64,000 nt of DNA. Source: Pricia antarctica (lineage in GTDB: Bacteria > Bacteroidota > Bacteroidia > Flavobacteriales > Flavobacteriaceae). Shown here one piece after another: positions 18,545-26,982 of the stretch (its first letter is position 1; each line of letters starts with the position of its first letter). The notes under the pieces are model-generated. The model was not told where the DNA came from. It saw only the letters and a program-made list of their open reading frames with translations, and did not search any database. The stretch is taken from assembly GCA_011050085.1 (NCBI GenBank), contig DRGL01000048.1, positions 26,636-90,635 on the forward strand, in the 5' to 3' direction. A program made the translations under genes and the position numbers.

Positions 18545-18682
18545 ATGAGTGAAGATAAAAGAAAATTCAAAAGAAAGGTCGATCAAAGTAATCCTACAAA
18601 TCCAACAGGGAATACAAAAATGGATACCAATGAATTTGATATTGATAAGAAGACCATTAAAAAGCAACAAAAGAAGGAGTAA
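18545..18682 (+). CDS. Tiny basic protein of unknown function
   Basis: 45 residues (MSEDKRKFKRKVDQSN...), strongly charged, Lys/Asp/Asn-rich and probably disordered, with no hydrophobic segment. Support comes from a proper ATG, an uninterrupted frame and an intrinsic terminator beginning 20 bases after its stop. No family is recognised. Confidence 0.5.
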   Translation: MSEDKRKFKRKVDQSNPTNPTGNTKMDTNEFDIDKKTIKKQQKKE

Positions 18683-18702
18683 AATTTTGAATAAAATAAA
18701 AT

Positions 18703-18730
18703 AAAAAGTCGACCTATAGGTCGACTTTTT
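18703..18730. terminator. Bidirectional intrinsic terminator
   Basis: A perfect 12-base stem, AAAAAGTCGACC / GGTCGACTTTTT, with a TATA loop, between the convergent tiny basic protein gene and the Pmp3-like gene. Confidence 0.88.
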
Positions 18731-18742
18731 ATTTGCTTATAT

Positions 18743-18895
18743 CTAACTGTTGACAATAAATGCATGTATAATTCCCGGAAGCCAAGCAAGAGCGGTCAAG
18801 ATTAAACTTATTAGGAAAGTAGTACCAAGACCGTGTTGCATAAAAACTGCCAAGGGTGGTAGTAAGATATTGAGAACTATCGTTATTAATGACAT
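18743..18895 (-). CDS. YqaE/Pmp3-family membrane peptide (UPF0057)
   Basis: 50 residues forming two hydrophobic helices joined by a short loop: MSLITIVLNILLPPLAVFMQ, then HGLG, then a second helix ending WLPGIIHAFIV. The LLPPLAVF and WLPGIIHA motifs are diagnostic of Pmp3/YqaE proteins, which affect membrane potential and salt or cold tolerance in yeast, plants and bacteria. The gene ends 13 bases from the terminator at 18703-18730. Confidence 0.88.
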   Translation of the reverse strand: MSLITIVLNILLPPLAVFMQHGLGTTFLISLILTALAWLPGIIHAFIVNS

Positions 18896-19143
18896 AAATT
18901 AGAATTTTAGGGTTAGTATTGTCTCAATTACCAATCTAAGCTAATATCAAAGGTTTTGTGAGATCAATCGCGCAAATTTTTAACACGATTTATATTTGTG
19001 GAATAGGAATGAGAGTGTTGGTTCTCAGTAAATTTCATTAAATTCTCACATAGCAATAGTTACTTATAAATTCCCTAATAATAAAGATTATCCTCACGGA
19101 ACGCGACAAAGCAAAAGGTTTATTAATCGTATAAAATTATAAT

Positions 19144-19671
19144 ATGAAAGAATGGTTAATGTCAGATTTGGATGTGTTACTGAAAGTTTTTATATCCGTT
19201 ATATTGGTATTTTCACTATTAGTAATTTGGGTGAGGATATCGGGCCTACGTTCTTTCGCAAAAATGTCAAGTATAGACTTTGCTTCCACTATTGCCATTG
19301 GATCTGTTTTGGCTAGCACTATCTTAAACGAATCACCTTCGGTTTTAAAAGGAGGTTTAGCTATTGGCTTTATCCTATTGTTTCAGACCATTTTCTCTAA
19401 GCTCACTCTTAAATATGGATGGTTTGATACCTTAGTAAGTAACCGGCCCTTATTATTGATGAAAGGAGAAAATATACTGTATGATAATTTGCATGCCACC
19501 AATATGAGCGAAGAAGATTTAATGGCCAAGCTAAGAGAGGCAAATGTCATTGAACTTTCAGAAGTAAAAGCGGTAATACTTGAAACTACGGGTGACGTTT
19601 CTGTTTTGCACAGTGGTACCGATAAAAAGCTAGATGAGCTTCTTCTGAAGAATATTTTGACCAAACTATAA
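19144..19671 (+). CDS. DUF421 (YetF-family) membrane protein
   Basis: 175 residues. Three membrane helices at the N-terminus, with a conserved VRISGLRSFAKMSSIDFASTIAIGS region, are followed by a soluble C-terminal domain with NRPLLLMKGENILYDNL and MSEEDLMAKLREANV. This is the layout of DUF421/YetF proteins, which are membrane-bound and often linked to sporulation or stress; molecular function is unknown. It is convergent with the AI-2E-family gene. Confidence 0.88.
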   Translation: MKEWLMSDLDVLLKVFISVILVFSLLVIWVRISGLRSFAKMSSIDFASTIAIGSVLASTILNESPSVLKGGLAIGFILLFQTIFSKLTLKYGWFDTLVSNRPLLLMKGENILYDNLHATNMSEEDLMAKLREANVIELSEVKAVILETTGDVSVLHSGTDKKLDELLLKNILTKL

Positions 19672-19705
19672 ATTATCGATCAACATATACTTAGATAAAA
19701 GTTTA

Positions 19706-20806
19706 CTAAATCCCTTTTGTCCAAGCCCGAACAAAACTACTATCCCAAAAAAACTCTTTTAAGACTACTTTTAAGACCGCGTACGTCGGAACAGCTATTA
19801 GCATTCCCACAATTCCAAATAAAAGTCCCGCTCCAATAATAATCACGAAAATCTCCAAGGGATGTGATTTAATACTATTGGAATAAATGTAAGGCTGTGA
19901 TACAAAGTTATCGATCAATTGGCCGACCGTTACCCCAAGCAGTACGTAGCCTACCAGCGGTAAAACTTCATTCGAAAAATTCATATCCATATGACTGGTA
20001 ATCGTAAAAACAACCATTAGTATTGCGCCGATTAAAGGTCCGACGTAGGGCGCAATATTAAATAATGCACAGAAAAAAGCTACTACGAAAGCCTGTTTTG
20101 TACCAACAGCGAAAAGAGTGATACTATAAATGACAAAGAGTATCAAAATCTGAAATAACAAACCCGTAAAATAACTTGAAAGTAAATTTTTAATTTTCCC
20201 TAGAGAACCTGTAGCCCTAGCTCGGTGTTCAGGACGTACCATGGCCATTAAAAACCGATGGAGAGATCTGTGATCTTTCAGAATAAAAAAGGCCATAAAG
20301 AAAATTGAGAACAGGCCCACACTAAGTTGTGTAAGTATCCCAAGTATCGTATCTAAAATTGACGGCACCGCATCGTCCCCTAATTCTTCCGTTGCTTTTT
20401 TTTCAATCTGACTATCCTTAACCAACTCTTCAACAGCTTCTTTAGTAGTACCGAAATAATTGGAGATTGCGGTATACATCTCGTCAAGCTCATTTTGAAT
20501 ATTATCAAAATTGAACAAGGCCAAGTTCTTGCCCTGTTCGCTCAACATGGGTATGAAGATGGCTATCAAACCTAAAAAAAGTGCGAAAATAAGCAGCAGA
20601 GTTATAATCGCACCAGCCGTCTTAGAAATGTTGAACCTGTTTTTTAGCAATCTTACCAAAGGTCTTCCCAGCAATGCCAAAACAAGTGCAGCTATGATAT
20701 AAACTATTAAAATACGGATTTCATATAAGATATAGACCGTTAAGGCAACGCCTATGTAAAAAGCTACTGCTTTAATAATTCCTTTGGCGATAAGGGAAGC
20801 TCTCAT
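19706..20806 (-). CDS. AI-2E/PerM-family permease
   Basis: 366 residues with seven to eight membrane helices. The N-terminal pair is followed by a long non-membrane segment (about 90-155), then FFILKDHRSLHRFL and the conserved ALFNIAPYVGPLIGAILMVVF and GQLIDNFVSQPYIYSNSIKSHPL..., which define the AI-2E family. Some members are Na+/H+ antiporters, others export AI-2; which applies here is unknown. ATG 20806 was chosen since it matches the usual short basic N-terminus. Confidence 0.88.
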   Translation of the reverse strand: MRASLIAKGIIKAVAFYIGVALTVYILYEIRILIVYIIAALVLALLGRPLVRLLKNRFNISKTAGAIITLLLIFALFLGLIAIFIPMLSEQGKNLALFNFDNIQNELDEMYTAISNYFGTTKEAVEELVKDSQIEKKATEELGDDAVPSILDTILGILTQLSVGLFSIFFMAFFILKDHRSLHRFLMAMVRPEHRARATGSLGKIKNLLSSYFTGLLFQILILFVIYSITLFAVGTKQAFVVAFFCALFNIAPYVGPLIGAILMVVFTITSHMDMNFSNEVLPLVGYVLLGVTVGQLIDNFVSQPYIYSNSIKSHPLEIFVIIIGAGLLFGIVGMLIAVPTYAVLKVVLKEFFWDSSFVRAWTKGI

Positions 20807-21047
20807 AAGTAATATATAAAATAAACAGACATTGTAGGATTGAAATTGCACCCGAATTAATCATTCATGTGGTGAAGTTTGTTTTCTCAAACCTTACTCT
20901 AAAAATTCAATCTAAAGTAAACAATTTGGATCTCAATATATTGAACAATTACTTTTAACAAATAGAAATAATATTGGTATCATTAGTACACTTTATGAAC
21001 CTTCATTTCCATTTATAATTAAGAATACGATTAAAGGAGTTCGAGAC

Positions 21048-21947
21048 TCAATTCTTTTCAAACATTGCCATGACCAAAACATGAGGCATCGTCGTGCAAG
21101 CAATAAAAATCACCAGATATTCCAGACTGATCATACCGTTTTGAAAATAATAAACTGAAATCAATGCTGTAGCGGCGGATAGCAGATACACTGGCAAAGA
21201 TTGCTTGGAAAAAGTTAGTAAATCAAAAGTCTCACCCTTATTCTTTCTAAGCGCTATTTGCGTCCGAATCGACGGTATGCTATGCCAAAAGATAAAGTAT
21301 AACGTAAATCCTGCTAATATACCCAGCATTCTAAAAAGTACGAATAGCGAAACCAGCTCTACAAAAATAAGGAGGGTTTTAAAGACCGGAATACGGCCAA
21401 GAACACAACTTCCTAATAATAATAAGGTTTGGCCTATCAAACAAGGAACAATCAATCTTTGAAGATATTCTGGTTGAACACCATGAAAACCGAACTGTTC
21501 AATGACCTGATTGAATTCTGAAAAATTGGTGTAGAAAAGTAGTAGAAAAATGCTGCTACCATATGCAAAACTCCAAAGCAATCGCTTAGTCCCTTTGAAT
21601 CCGTCTAATCCTGCAGACCGTTCTTCCCCGAAATGGTAGGCACTTATTACAATGAACGCAATCAACATGACACGTTCATCTATACTATATAGCAAAATAA
21701 AGAGAAGTGCACAGAGTATATAGAAAGCTATTTTTAACGTATATGGTATTTTTGAATCCTTCAAAAGGTATCTTAATGCATACAAATCATTCGAACCATG
21801 AAATATACCCAAGGTTACTATAAGGAAAATACAAAGAGCAAGGTTTATAGAAAATGAAATTGAAAATGGCGAATAATAAAGCACAATCGACAACACTACA
21901 ATAGCGCTAGTAGCCAGACCGTAATAGTGCTTACATAAGCCTCTCAT
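21048..21947 (-). CDS. blh: Brp/Blh-family beta-carotene 15,15'-dioxygenase (retinal synthesis)
   Basis: 299 residues with about eight membrane helices. The iron-binding histidines of the family are visible: GIFHGSNDL (His50), AYHFGEE (His105), FWHSIPSI (His222) and MPHVLV (His289). Blh cleaves beta-carotene into two retinal molecules, the chromophore of microbial rhodopsins. The gene overlaps the end of the DUF2254 gene by 17 bases and is the third gene of the rhodopsin operon, so it would supply retinal to that pump. Confidence 0.92.
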   Translation of the reverse strand: MRGLCKHYYGLATSAIVVLSIVLYYSPFSISFSINLALCIFLIVTLGIFHGSNDLYALRYLLKDSKIPYTLKIAFYILCALLFILLYSIDERVMLIAFIVISAYHFGEERSAGLDGFKGTKRLLWSFAYGSSIFLLLFYTNFSEFNQVIEQFGFHGVQPEYLQRLIVPCLIGQTLLLLGSCVLGRIPVFKTLLIFVELVSLFVLFRMLGILAGFTLYFIFWHSIPSIRTQIALRKNKGETFDLLTFSKQSLPVYLLSAATALISVYYFQNGMISLEYLVIFIACTTMPHVLVMAMFEKN

Positions 21948-23103
21948 AATCCCTTAGTTTTTTCCAGTCAAGATTAAGCGTATGACCTGATTTGTTTTGG
22001 ATAGTCAGTAGCGCTTTCTGTAAGGTGGGACTGAGAAGTGGGTCATCTTTCATATAGCGATACATCTCAACAAAACATTTAACCAATAGTGTGCTATTGT
22101 CTATTTGTCTAAGGCAAATTCTAGTATCGAATAATGAAATGTGCTTCCCCTCGAAGGGTAGTCCGCAGCGGTAGATAAACAGCTGAGTGAGATAATCGAT
22201 ACACGATTTAGATGTTCCTGGGTCGTTGATAGCTGGCGATGATGCTTTAACCGCAACCTCAACAAAATGTTTGAATCCAATTTCATGTACATCTACTGCG
22301 ACCTCATGGTCAATAACGAACAGAGCTCTTAAACGATTCAATTGCTCATCGCTTAGCTTTTTATCCATTCGAAGAAGAACATCATCCTTATAAATAAAAT
22401 CGCCACATCGCTTATTTACCTGTATTTTAATTCCGTAATCATCAACTATCTTTTTGACATTTTTTATACTGAACAATCGTAAAACCCCAACCGTATCACT
22501 ATACAATTCGTGGTCAAAGGGCATATCTTTATTGTAATCAATTTTTTCTCCATACTCAACAGCACGTTTTTGCATCTGTTTGACGGTCTGGTTAAAAAGC
22601 TCCCTTAAGATGTAATTGATGTGTATACTTTTAGAAACGCTGTGTATGAAATAGATAAAGAGAAGAACACAGACCATAGCAAAAATTGCAGCCAGCGCTG
22701 CACCTATTGCCGGAAAATAATTTGAATTATCGTTAATTAGCGCCACAGATAATACCATGGCATAAACAATCGTACCGGAAGTGAAACCCAATATTACCTG
22801 ATGATGTTTTTCGGATAGCAACAGGGGAATGAGTCGTGGTGAATAATTATTTATATTCCTATTCAAAACGTTCATAACCATTGTGTAACTAAAAATGGTC
22901 AATGTGAAAATACCACCTATGACATAGGCAATAACGAACTGAATATCTTTAGCATCGGTAATAATCAGCGCTTTGAAAAAAGTATAGTGTTCATACTCTA
23001 TTCGAATTGTAGTCAATAGGACTGCGAATCCAAAAAAAGAAAGCGCCAGAACCGAAGGAACCAGCGCAATACTTTTCAAAAAATTTTTAAGTATCAGAAG
23101 CAT
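21931..23103 (-). CDS. DUF2254 membrane protein in the rhodopsin operon
   Basis: 390 residues. Four membrane helices (about 10-35, 55-80, 105-130, 137-160) include the conserved IFTLTIFSYTMVMNVLNRN-type region and PRLIPLLL; a C-terminal soluble domain of about 230 residues contains FVEVAVKASSPAINDPGTS, the signature of DUF2254. The function of the family is unknown. It starts 3 bases after the rhodopsin stop and overlaps blh by 17 bases, so all three are almost certainly one operon; a role in ion or membrane handling linked to the pump is inference. Confidence 0.9.
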   Translation of the reverse strand: MLLILKNFLKSIALVPSVLALSFFGFAVLLTTIRIEYEHYTFFKALIITDAKDIQFVIAYVIGGIFTLTIFSYTMVMNVLNRNINNYSPRLIPLLLSEKHHQVILGFTSGTIVYAMVLSVALINDNSNYFPAIGAALAAIFAMVCVLLFIYFIHSVSKSIHINYILRELFNQTVKQMQKRAVEYGEKIDYNKDMPFDHELYSDTVGVLRLFSIKNVKKIVDDYGIKIQVNKRCGDFIYKDDVLLRMDKKLSDEQLNRLRALFVIDHEVAVDVHEIGFKHFVEVAVKASSPAINDPGTSKSCIDYLTQLFIYRCGLPFEGKHISLFDTRICLRQIDNSTLLVKCFVEMYRYMKDDPLLSPTLQKALLTIQNKSGHTLNLDWKKLRDYERLM

Positions 23104-23106
23104 AAA

Positions 23107-23925
23107 TTAAGCTGCTTTTTTGTCTGTTGCCAATCTACCCAATACTTGTTGTGCGGGAAGGTAACCGGAGGCTGCTGATTGGTGTATGGCAACGTATGTG
23201 ATCATGAGGCCATAAATTACTTTTGAACTAATGTCGGCTATTGTAAATAATAGTTGTCGTACAACGACGCCATCGGCATTGTTCATGAAAGCCGGAACCA
23301 AATAGGCAATAGGATAAAGTGTCCAAGCGAACATCATTAACCAAAAGATTTTCATAATCGTACTCTGGGTACCTCCTAGTAAAGTCGATTTTGCCGTTGC
23401 TATGCTTGTGCCTACTATAAAATTCATTATGACAAAGAAAACGGTACTGATGGCACCCCAAATGTATAACTGACTTATATCACTCACCTCATATAATTGA
23501 CCGATATAGCCAGTGATAATCATACCCCAAGCCGCAAGAATGAGATAGGTGGCTTTTTTAAAGAGTGTGCTGCCTGTGAAGTTCAGTACGATTAAAAGCT
23601 GTGTAAGCAAACAAGGGATAGTGACCATCCAGTTTACATATCTGTACCCGTTACTAAAGGTCAGGTCTTGAAGTTCATAAACGCTTCCATTAAACGCGAA
23701 GGCGTCGGTCCACATTCCTGCCTGGCTTACTAAAATAAGACCTGCAGAAACCATTACAATACAGGAAAGCGCGGTAGCGACCCTGTATTTTGGTGCTACA
23801 AACTGTGAGCAGACCAGAAAGAATACAAGTGCGGCCAAATGTGCGCCAACACCCATGGTCAGTAAGTGATCGATGGCCTCGAATTGACCAACGGAATAGT
23901 CGAATAAATTTTCAATGTTGTTCAT
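23107..23925 (-). CDS. NTQ-type chloride-pumping rhodopsin
   Basis: A 272-residue seven-helix microbial rhodopsin. The helix C motif reads RYVNWMVTIPCLLTQ, giving Asn98, Thr102 and Gln109 (NTQ) in place of the Asp-Thr-Glu of proton pumps; Asp231 and the retinal-binding Lys235 are in TIADISSKVIYG. NTQ marks the flavobacterial inward chloride pumps exemplified by Nonlabens marinus NM-R3, and the sequence here also matches that type in the N-terminal LFDYSVGQFEAIDHLLTMG. It is the first gene of an operon with DUF2254 and blh. Transport of Cl- or Br- is inferred from the motif. Confidence 0.94.
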   Translation of the reverse strand: MNNIENLFDYSVGQFEAIDHLLTMGVGAHLAALVFFLVCSQFVAPKYRVATALSCIVMVSAGLILVSQAGMWTDAFAFNGSVYELQDLTFSNGYRYVNWMVTIPCLLTQLLIVLNFTGSTLFKKATYLILAAWGMIITGYIGQLYEVSDISQLYIWGAISTVFFVIMNFIVGTSIATAKSTLLGGTQSTIMKIFWLMMFAWTLYPIAYLVPAFMNNADGVVVRQLLFTIADISSKVIYGLMITYVAIHQSAASGYLPAQQVLGRLATDKKAA

Positions 23926-24704
23926 AGTTTTTTTTGCGAAAATACGATGGTATCAATTTGATGGATTAGCCTTAAAACTATTATTTCTAGCGTAATTGAA
24001 ATCCTATTAATATTAGCATAAATTGGGTATCAGTTGATAATTATCCATACCAATAACCTGAACTTTCTTTAATTTTTATGGAACAAAATAACATGTGTTC
24101 GCATTACATGCCTTTTTAAAAATGCCATATTTTTATACTTTATAATAGATAGTAGAAAGGGAGTATTTTGGGTTGAAGGGAAAAACTTAGATTATAGCGT
24201 GGCGAGATGAGACAAAACCATGACAAGTAATAATCCAAATTAGATACATCTTACGTTAAGGATTAGCGATTACAAATTCCAAATTTCCCAAACAAAAAAT
24301 AACAGAAGTGACTCTAGTCTTATGTATTGACGTGTATGGCTTTCAGAAACCTTTTTGACGAAGGAACATTTGAATTTGGTATGATAGCTCAGAATTGAAT
24401 GCAAACTAGCTCAGTTTGGTGTAGAGGATATACTACCATTAATTTCAAAGTAGATTTATACCCATCTAATTTTCTTTAGTGCCATAAAACTAAGAACGAA
24501 AAGAATTTTAAGAAAACCTTAAATCAAATCGAAGAGAGCAGTTAAAGTTTTTGGTTTAATAAGTTCTCCATTTTAAATGAGTAGGACTCAATGTTTTCAT
24601 AATCTTTACTTTTTGCAGCAAGGATTAAAGCATGAGTATTATCCAATTATTACTCAACTCAATTTTTTACGTTTACCAGATGCAAAATCACCCAAAACAA
24701 AATT
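23926..24704. other. Divergent intergenic region between the rhodopsin and YihY genes
   Basis: 779 bases with no supported gene. It holds an imperfect 33-base inverted repeat at 24022-24054 about 100 bases before the rhodopsin gene. At 24408-24430 the bases TAGCTCAGTTTGGTGTAGAG look like a tRNA D-arm, but no acceptor stem or T-arm follows, so no tRNA is called. Confidence 0.5.
24022..24054. promoter_or_regulatory. Nested inverted repeat upstream of the rhodopsin operon
   Basis: ATTGGGTAT and ATACCAAT flank an inner perfect 10-base palindrome, GATAATTATC (24036-24045). The outer arms pair with one bulged base. Located 97-129 bases before the rhodopsin ATG, it is a candidate operator; no T-tract follows. 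Confidence 0.35.
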
Positions 24705-25619
24705 ATGAGTGAAACTATAAATCATGCGAAATTCAAATGGGGAGACGTGCCTTCTCTACTTCTTCAGACCTATAAGGAGTGGATGGCAGATGAGCCTTTT
24801 CGCCTCAGCGCCATAGTTGCCTATTATGCTGTTCTTTCTTTGCCTGCACTGCTGGTCATTATTCTCAATGCCGTAGGCAGTATTTGGGGAACAGAAGTTG
24901 TTCAAGGCGAACTTACCGACGAATTTACAACGGCCTTGGGAGCTGATACCGCAAAAGCGATAGAAAGTATGATTGCGGAGTCAAATAATGAAAAACGAAA
25001 CTTGATTTCGACCATAATCGGAATTGCCACATTGATTTATGGGGCAACCGGAGTTTTTTATCAATTAAAGGTATCCTTGAACGAAATTTGGGCCATCAAG
25101 CCAAACGATTCCGTTCCGGTAAGAAAAATTGTTATTGACCGCGCTCGAAGTTTTGCCTTCATTTTAGTCATAGGATTTCTGCTGCTAATTAGCTTCATTA
25201 TGACCGCAGCGATTGCCGCACTTAATAATTTTATTGCTTCGCACTTACCCGATATCGTAATTTATCTAGCGTATGTTATCGATATAGTGGTTTCGATAGG
25301 TATAGTGTCCTTACTCTTTGCATTGATGTTCAAATATTTACCTGACGCGCGAATCGAATGGAAAACCGTATGGAAAGGTTCCATCTTAACTGCCATACTT
25401 TTTACGTTGGGGAAATTATTACTTAGCCTTTATTTTACGCAGATGGAACCGGGCTCGACCTATGGTGCCGCCGGTTCTGTAATTTTGATTCTGCTTTGGG
25501 CTTCTTATTCCTGTTTGATACTATTTTTCGGGGCAGAATTTACCAAGGTCTACGCAGACCGATATGGTAATGGTATCAGACCCAGTGCAATTGCTACGAA
25601 AAAGGAAAAATCCAATTAG
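24705..25619 (+). CDS. YihY/BrkB-family inner-membrane protein
   Basis: 304 residues with six membrane helices. Family features are RLSAIVAYYAVLSLPALLVI in the first helix, LIYGATGVFYQLKVSLNEIW in the middle and MEPGSTYGAAGSVILILLWASY near the end. Once named RNase BN, the family is now annotated as YihY/virulence factor BrkB and its function is uncertain. A terminator shared with the convergent lipoprotein gene follows. Confidence 0.88.
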   Translation: MSETINHAKFKWGDVPSLLLQTYKEWMADEPFRLSAIVAYYAVLSLPALLVIILNAVGSIWGTEVVQGELTDEFTTALGADTAKAIESMIAESNNEKRNLISTIIGIATLIYGATGVFYQLKVSLNEIWAIKPNDSVPVRKIVIDRARSFAFILVIGFLLLISFIMTAAIAALNNFIASHLPDIVIYLAYVIDIVVSIGIVSLLFALMFKYLPDARIEWKTVWKGSILTAILFTLGKLLLSLYFTQMEPGSTYGAAGSVILILLWASYSCLILFFGAEFTKVYADRYGNGIRPSAIATKKEKSN

Positions 25620-25687
25620 ATACCGACAAATAAAAATTACTTATAAGAATAGGATCATAGTTACTGTTGTCAGTGTAAATTACAAAA

Positions 25688-25712
25688 AAAGCCATCCTTA
25701 AAGGATGGCTTT
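25688..25712. terminator. Bidirectional intrinsic terminator
   Basis: The stem AAAGCCATCCTT / AAGGATGGCTTT with a one-base loop, preceded by A7, between the convergent YihY and lipoprotein genes. Confidence 0.8.
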
Positions 25713-25734
25713 CTAATTTCTTAAACAATAGCAC

Positions 25735-26103
25735 TTACCTAGTACAATTGGCGGTCCAAGTTTTGCCGTCAATGGTGTAAAGAATATCAACACTGTTTGC
25801 ATCAATGTTGATGGCTCCATCAGTGCTAATCAATGTATTTTGATTCTTTTCCATCGTGATGCCCGTAATGCTTGGGATATCATTTGAAAAGTCAAATGTA
25901 TAATTGTTTCCTACTTTAACCACGGTCACTTGACCTTCGTCCGTTGAAGTCTCGGTATTATTATCGGGATCGGAAAAACTAACGGAACCCTGATACTGTC
26001 CAACAAAGAGATTATCGTCCGCCGGATCATTATCATTGTCACAAGATGCCAGTAAGGCGACCGCAAAAAACATCATTCCAAAAATTTTCATAGTCTGTTT
26101 CAT
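25735..26103 (-). CDS. Small lipoprotein of unknown function
   Basis: 122 residues with a lipoprotein signal ending LLASC (Cys21), a short Asp/Asn-rich linker, and a beta-rich domain with FVGQYQGSVSFSD and VVKVGNNYTFDFS. The pattern resembles small lipocalin-like Bacteroidota lipoproteins, but no family is firmly recognised. A TAGCTTTG -7 element lies at 26141-26134, 30 bases before the ATG. Confidence 0.72.
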   Translation of the reverse strand: MKQTMKIFGMMFFAVALLASCDNDNDPADDNLFVGQYQGSVSFSDPDNNTETSTDEGQVTVVKVGNNYTFDFSNDIPSITGITMEKNQNTLISTDGAINIDANSVDILYTIDGKTWTANCTR

Positions 26104-26133
26104 AATTAGATTTAATTTTAAAATTTATGGGAG

Positions 26134-26141
26134 CAAAGCTA
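26134..26141 (-). promoter_or_regulatory. Bacteroidota -7 element before the small lipoprotein gene
   Basis: Reads TAGCTTTG on the minus strand, an exact TAnnTTTG match 30 bases before the start codon; no TTG at the -33 position was found. Confidence 0.4.
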
Positions 26142-26554
26142 ATTCGTCTTAAACTAGTTATATACGGAATTATGAAAATATTATAGGGCAGAGAGCGATT
26201 GCACTAATAATCTTTTGAATTGCGTTCCCCGTGATTGTTATCTAGCAGATACAACTTAGAGTACATATTAATGCGGTGGAAATTGGTTAACGTTCGGATG
26301 CCAGACCACTGCAATTATACCTACAACATTTTTAATGCGAACATTGAAATAGATTCCTACCTACGATTTCTAGTACATACTCATCCTATATAGAGTAAAA
26401 ATAGAAGCGATTCGGTCTAATCGCTTACACTAACAAAGTTAATTTTATAGATATTGGGGAAAACAAAGTTTTGTCCTACTAGAGCACGAAACCTTAAAAA
26501 TGGATAAGCTGGAAAAATAAAAAGTTAGGCTTTTAAACTATAAAAACACAAGAC
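26142..26554. other. Intergenic region between divergent genes
   Basis: No gene is seen. A perfect 8-base hairpin, AAGCGATT-CGGTCT-AATCGCTT, lies at 26405-26426 without a T-tract; it may be an operator or an RNA hairpin in the leader of the 26555 gene. Confidence 0.4.
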
Positions 26555-26893
26555 ATGAAAAATAATGAAACAAAGCACGAAACGGAATACATAAAGGAAT
26601 ATCAGGAATTGGGCTTTACCGATAATTTTAGAATTGCCGATGGAAAGTTGATCTCGGGTGAAACTGGTACCTCTTACCAAGAAACAGAATTAAAAATAAT
26701 GGGCGAAAATCGCTTTGAAGGTATTAGCAACCCTTCTGACCTTTCCATACTCTATGCCATCGAGGCAAAAGATGGTACAAAGGGAACATTAGTAACGGCA
26801 TACGGTCCAGATGCCGATGTATCTGAGTATGAATTTTTAAAGAAAGTTCCAGAGGCGAAAGCAGATGAAAGAGTTGACGAACCTATGCAGTGA
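26555..26893 (+). CDS. Small conserved Bacteroidota protein
   Basis: 112 soluble residues. A core with ENRFEGISNPSDLSILYAIEAKDGTKGTLVTAYG resembles a family of about 100-residue Bacteroidota proteins sharing FEG-SNPxDxSxLYAI, sometimes misleadingly labelled phosphoribosylpyrophosphate synthetase. No enzyme motif is present, so that label is not adopted. A strong terminator follows. Confidence 0.72.
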   Translation: MKNNETKHETEYIKEYQELGFTDNFRIADGKLISGETGTSYQETELKIMGENRFEGISNPSDLSILYAIEAKDGTKGTLVTAYGPDADVSEYEFLKKVPEAKADERVDEPMQ

Positions 26894-26917
26894 AATTCTG
26901 TGTATGCATTTTGATAA

Positions 26918-26948
26918 AAAAAAGTCCGACTTAAAATCGGACTTTTTT
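26918..26948. terminator. Bidirectional intrinsic terminator
   Basis: The stem AAAAAAGTCCGA / TCGGACTTTTTT with a 7-base loop, between the convergent 26555 gene and the GH13 gene. Confidence 0.88.
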
Positions 26949-26982
26949 ATTTTGATTTCCCAATGTTGAGAATAATATGCTC

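Noticed and set aside
24397..24470. tRNA-like sequence with TAGCTCAGTTTGGTGTAGAG
   Set aside because: Only a D-arm-like segment is visible; the 7-base acceptor pairing, anticodon stem and GTTCGA-type T-arm are missing.
24705..25619. Ribonuclease BN function for the YihY protein
   Set aside because: The old RNase BN label belongs to a different protein (ElaC/RNase Z); YihY is a membrane protein without nuclease residues.
26405..26426. Hairpin AAGCGATT-AATCGCTT considered as terminator
   Set aside because: It lacks a T-run and does not follow a gene end; recorded as a structural note only.
26555..26893. Phosphoribosylpyrophosphate synthetase label
   Set aside because: The protein is far too short and lacks any catalytic motif of that enzyme.
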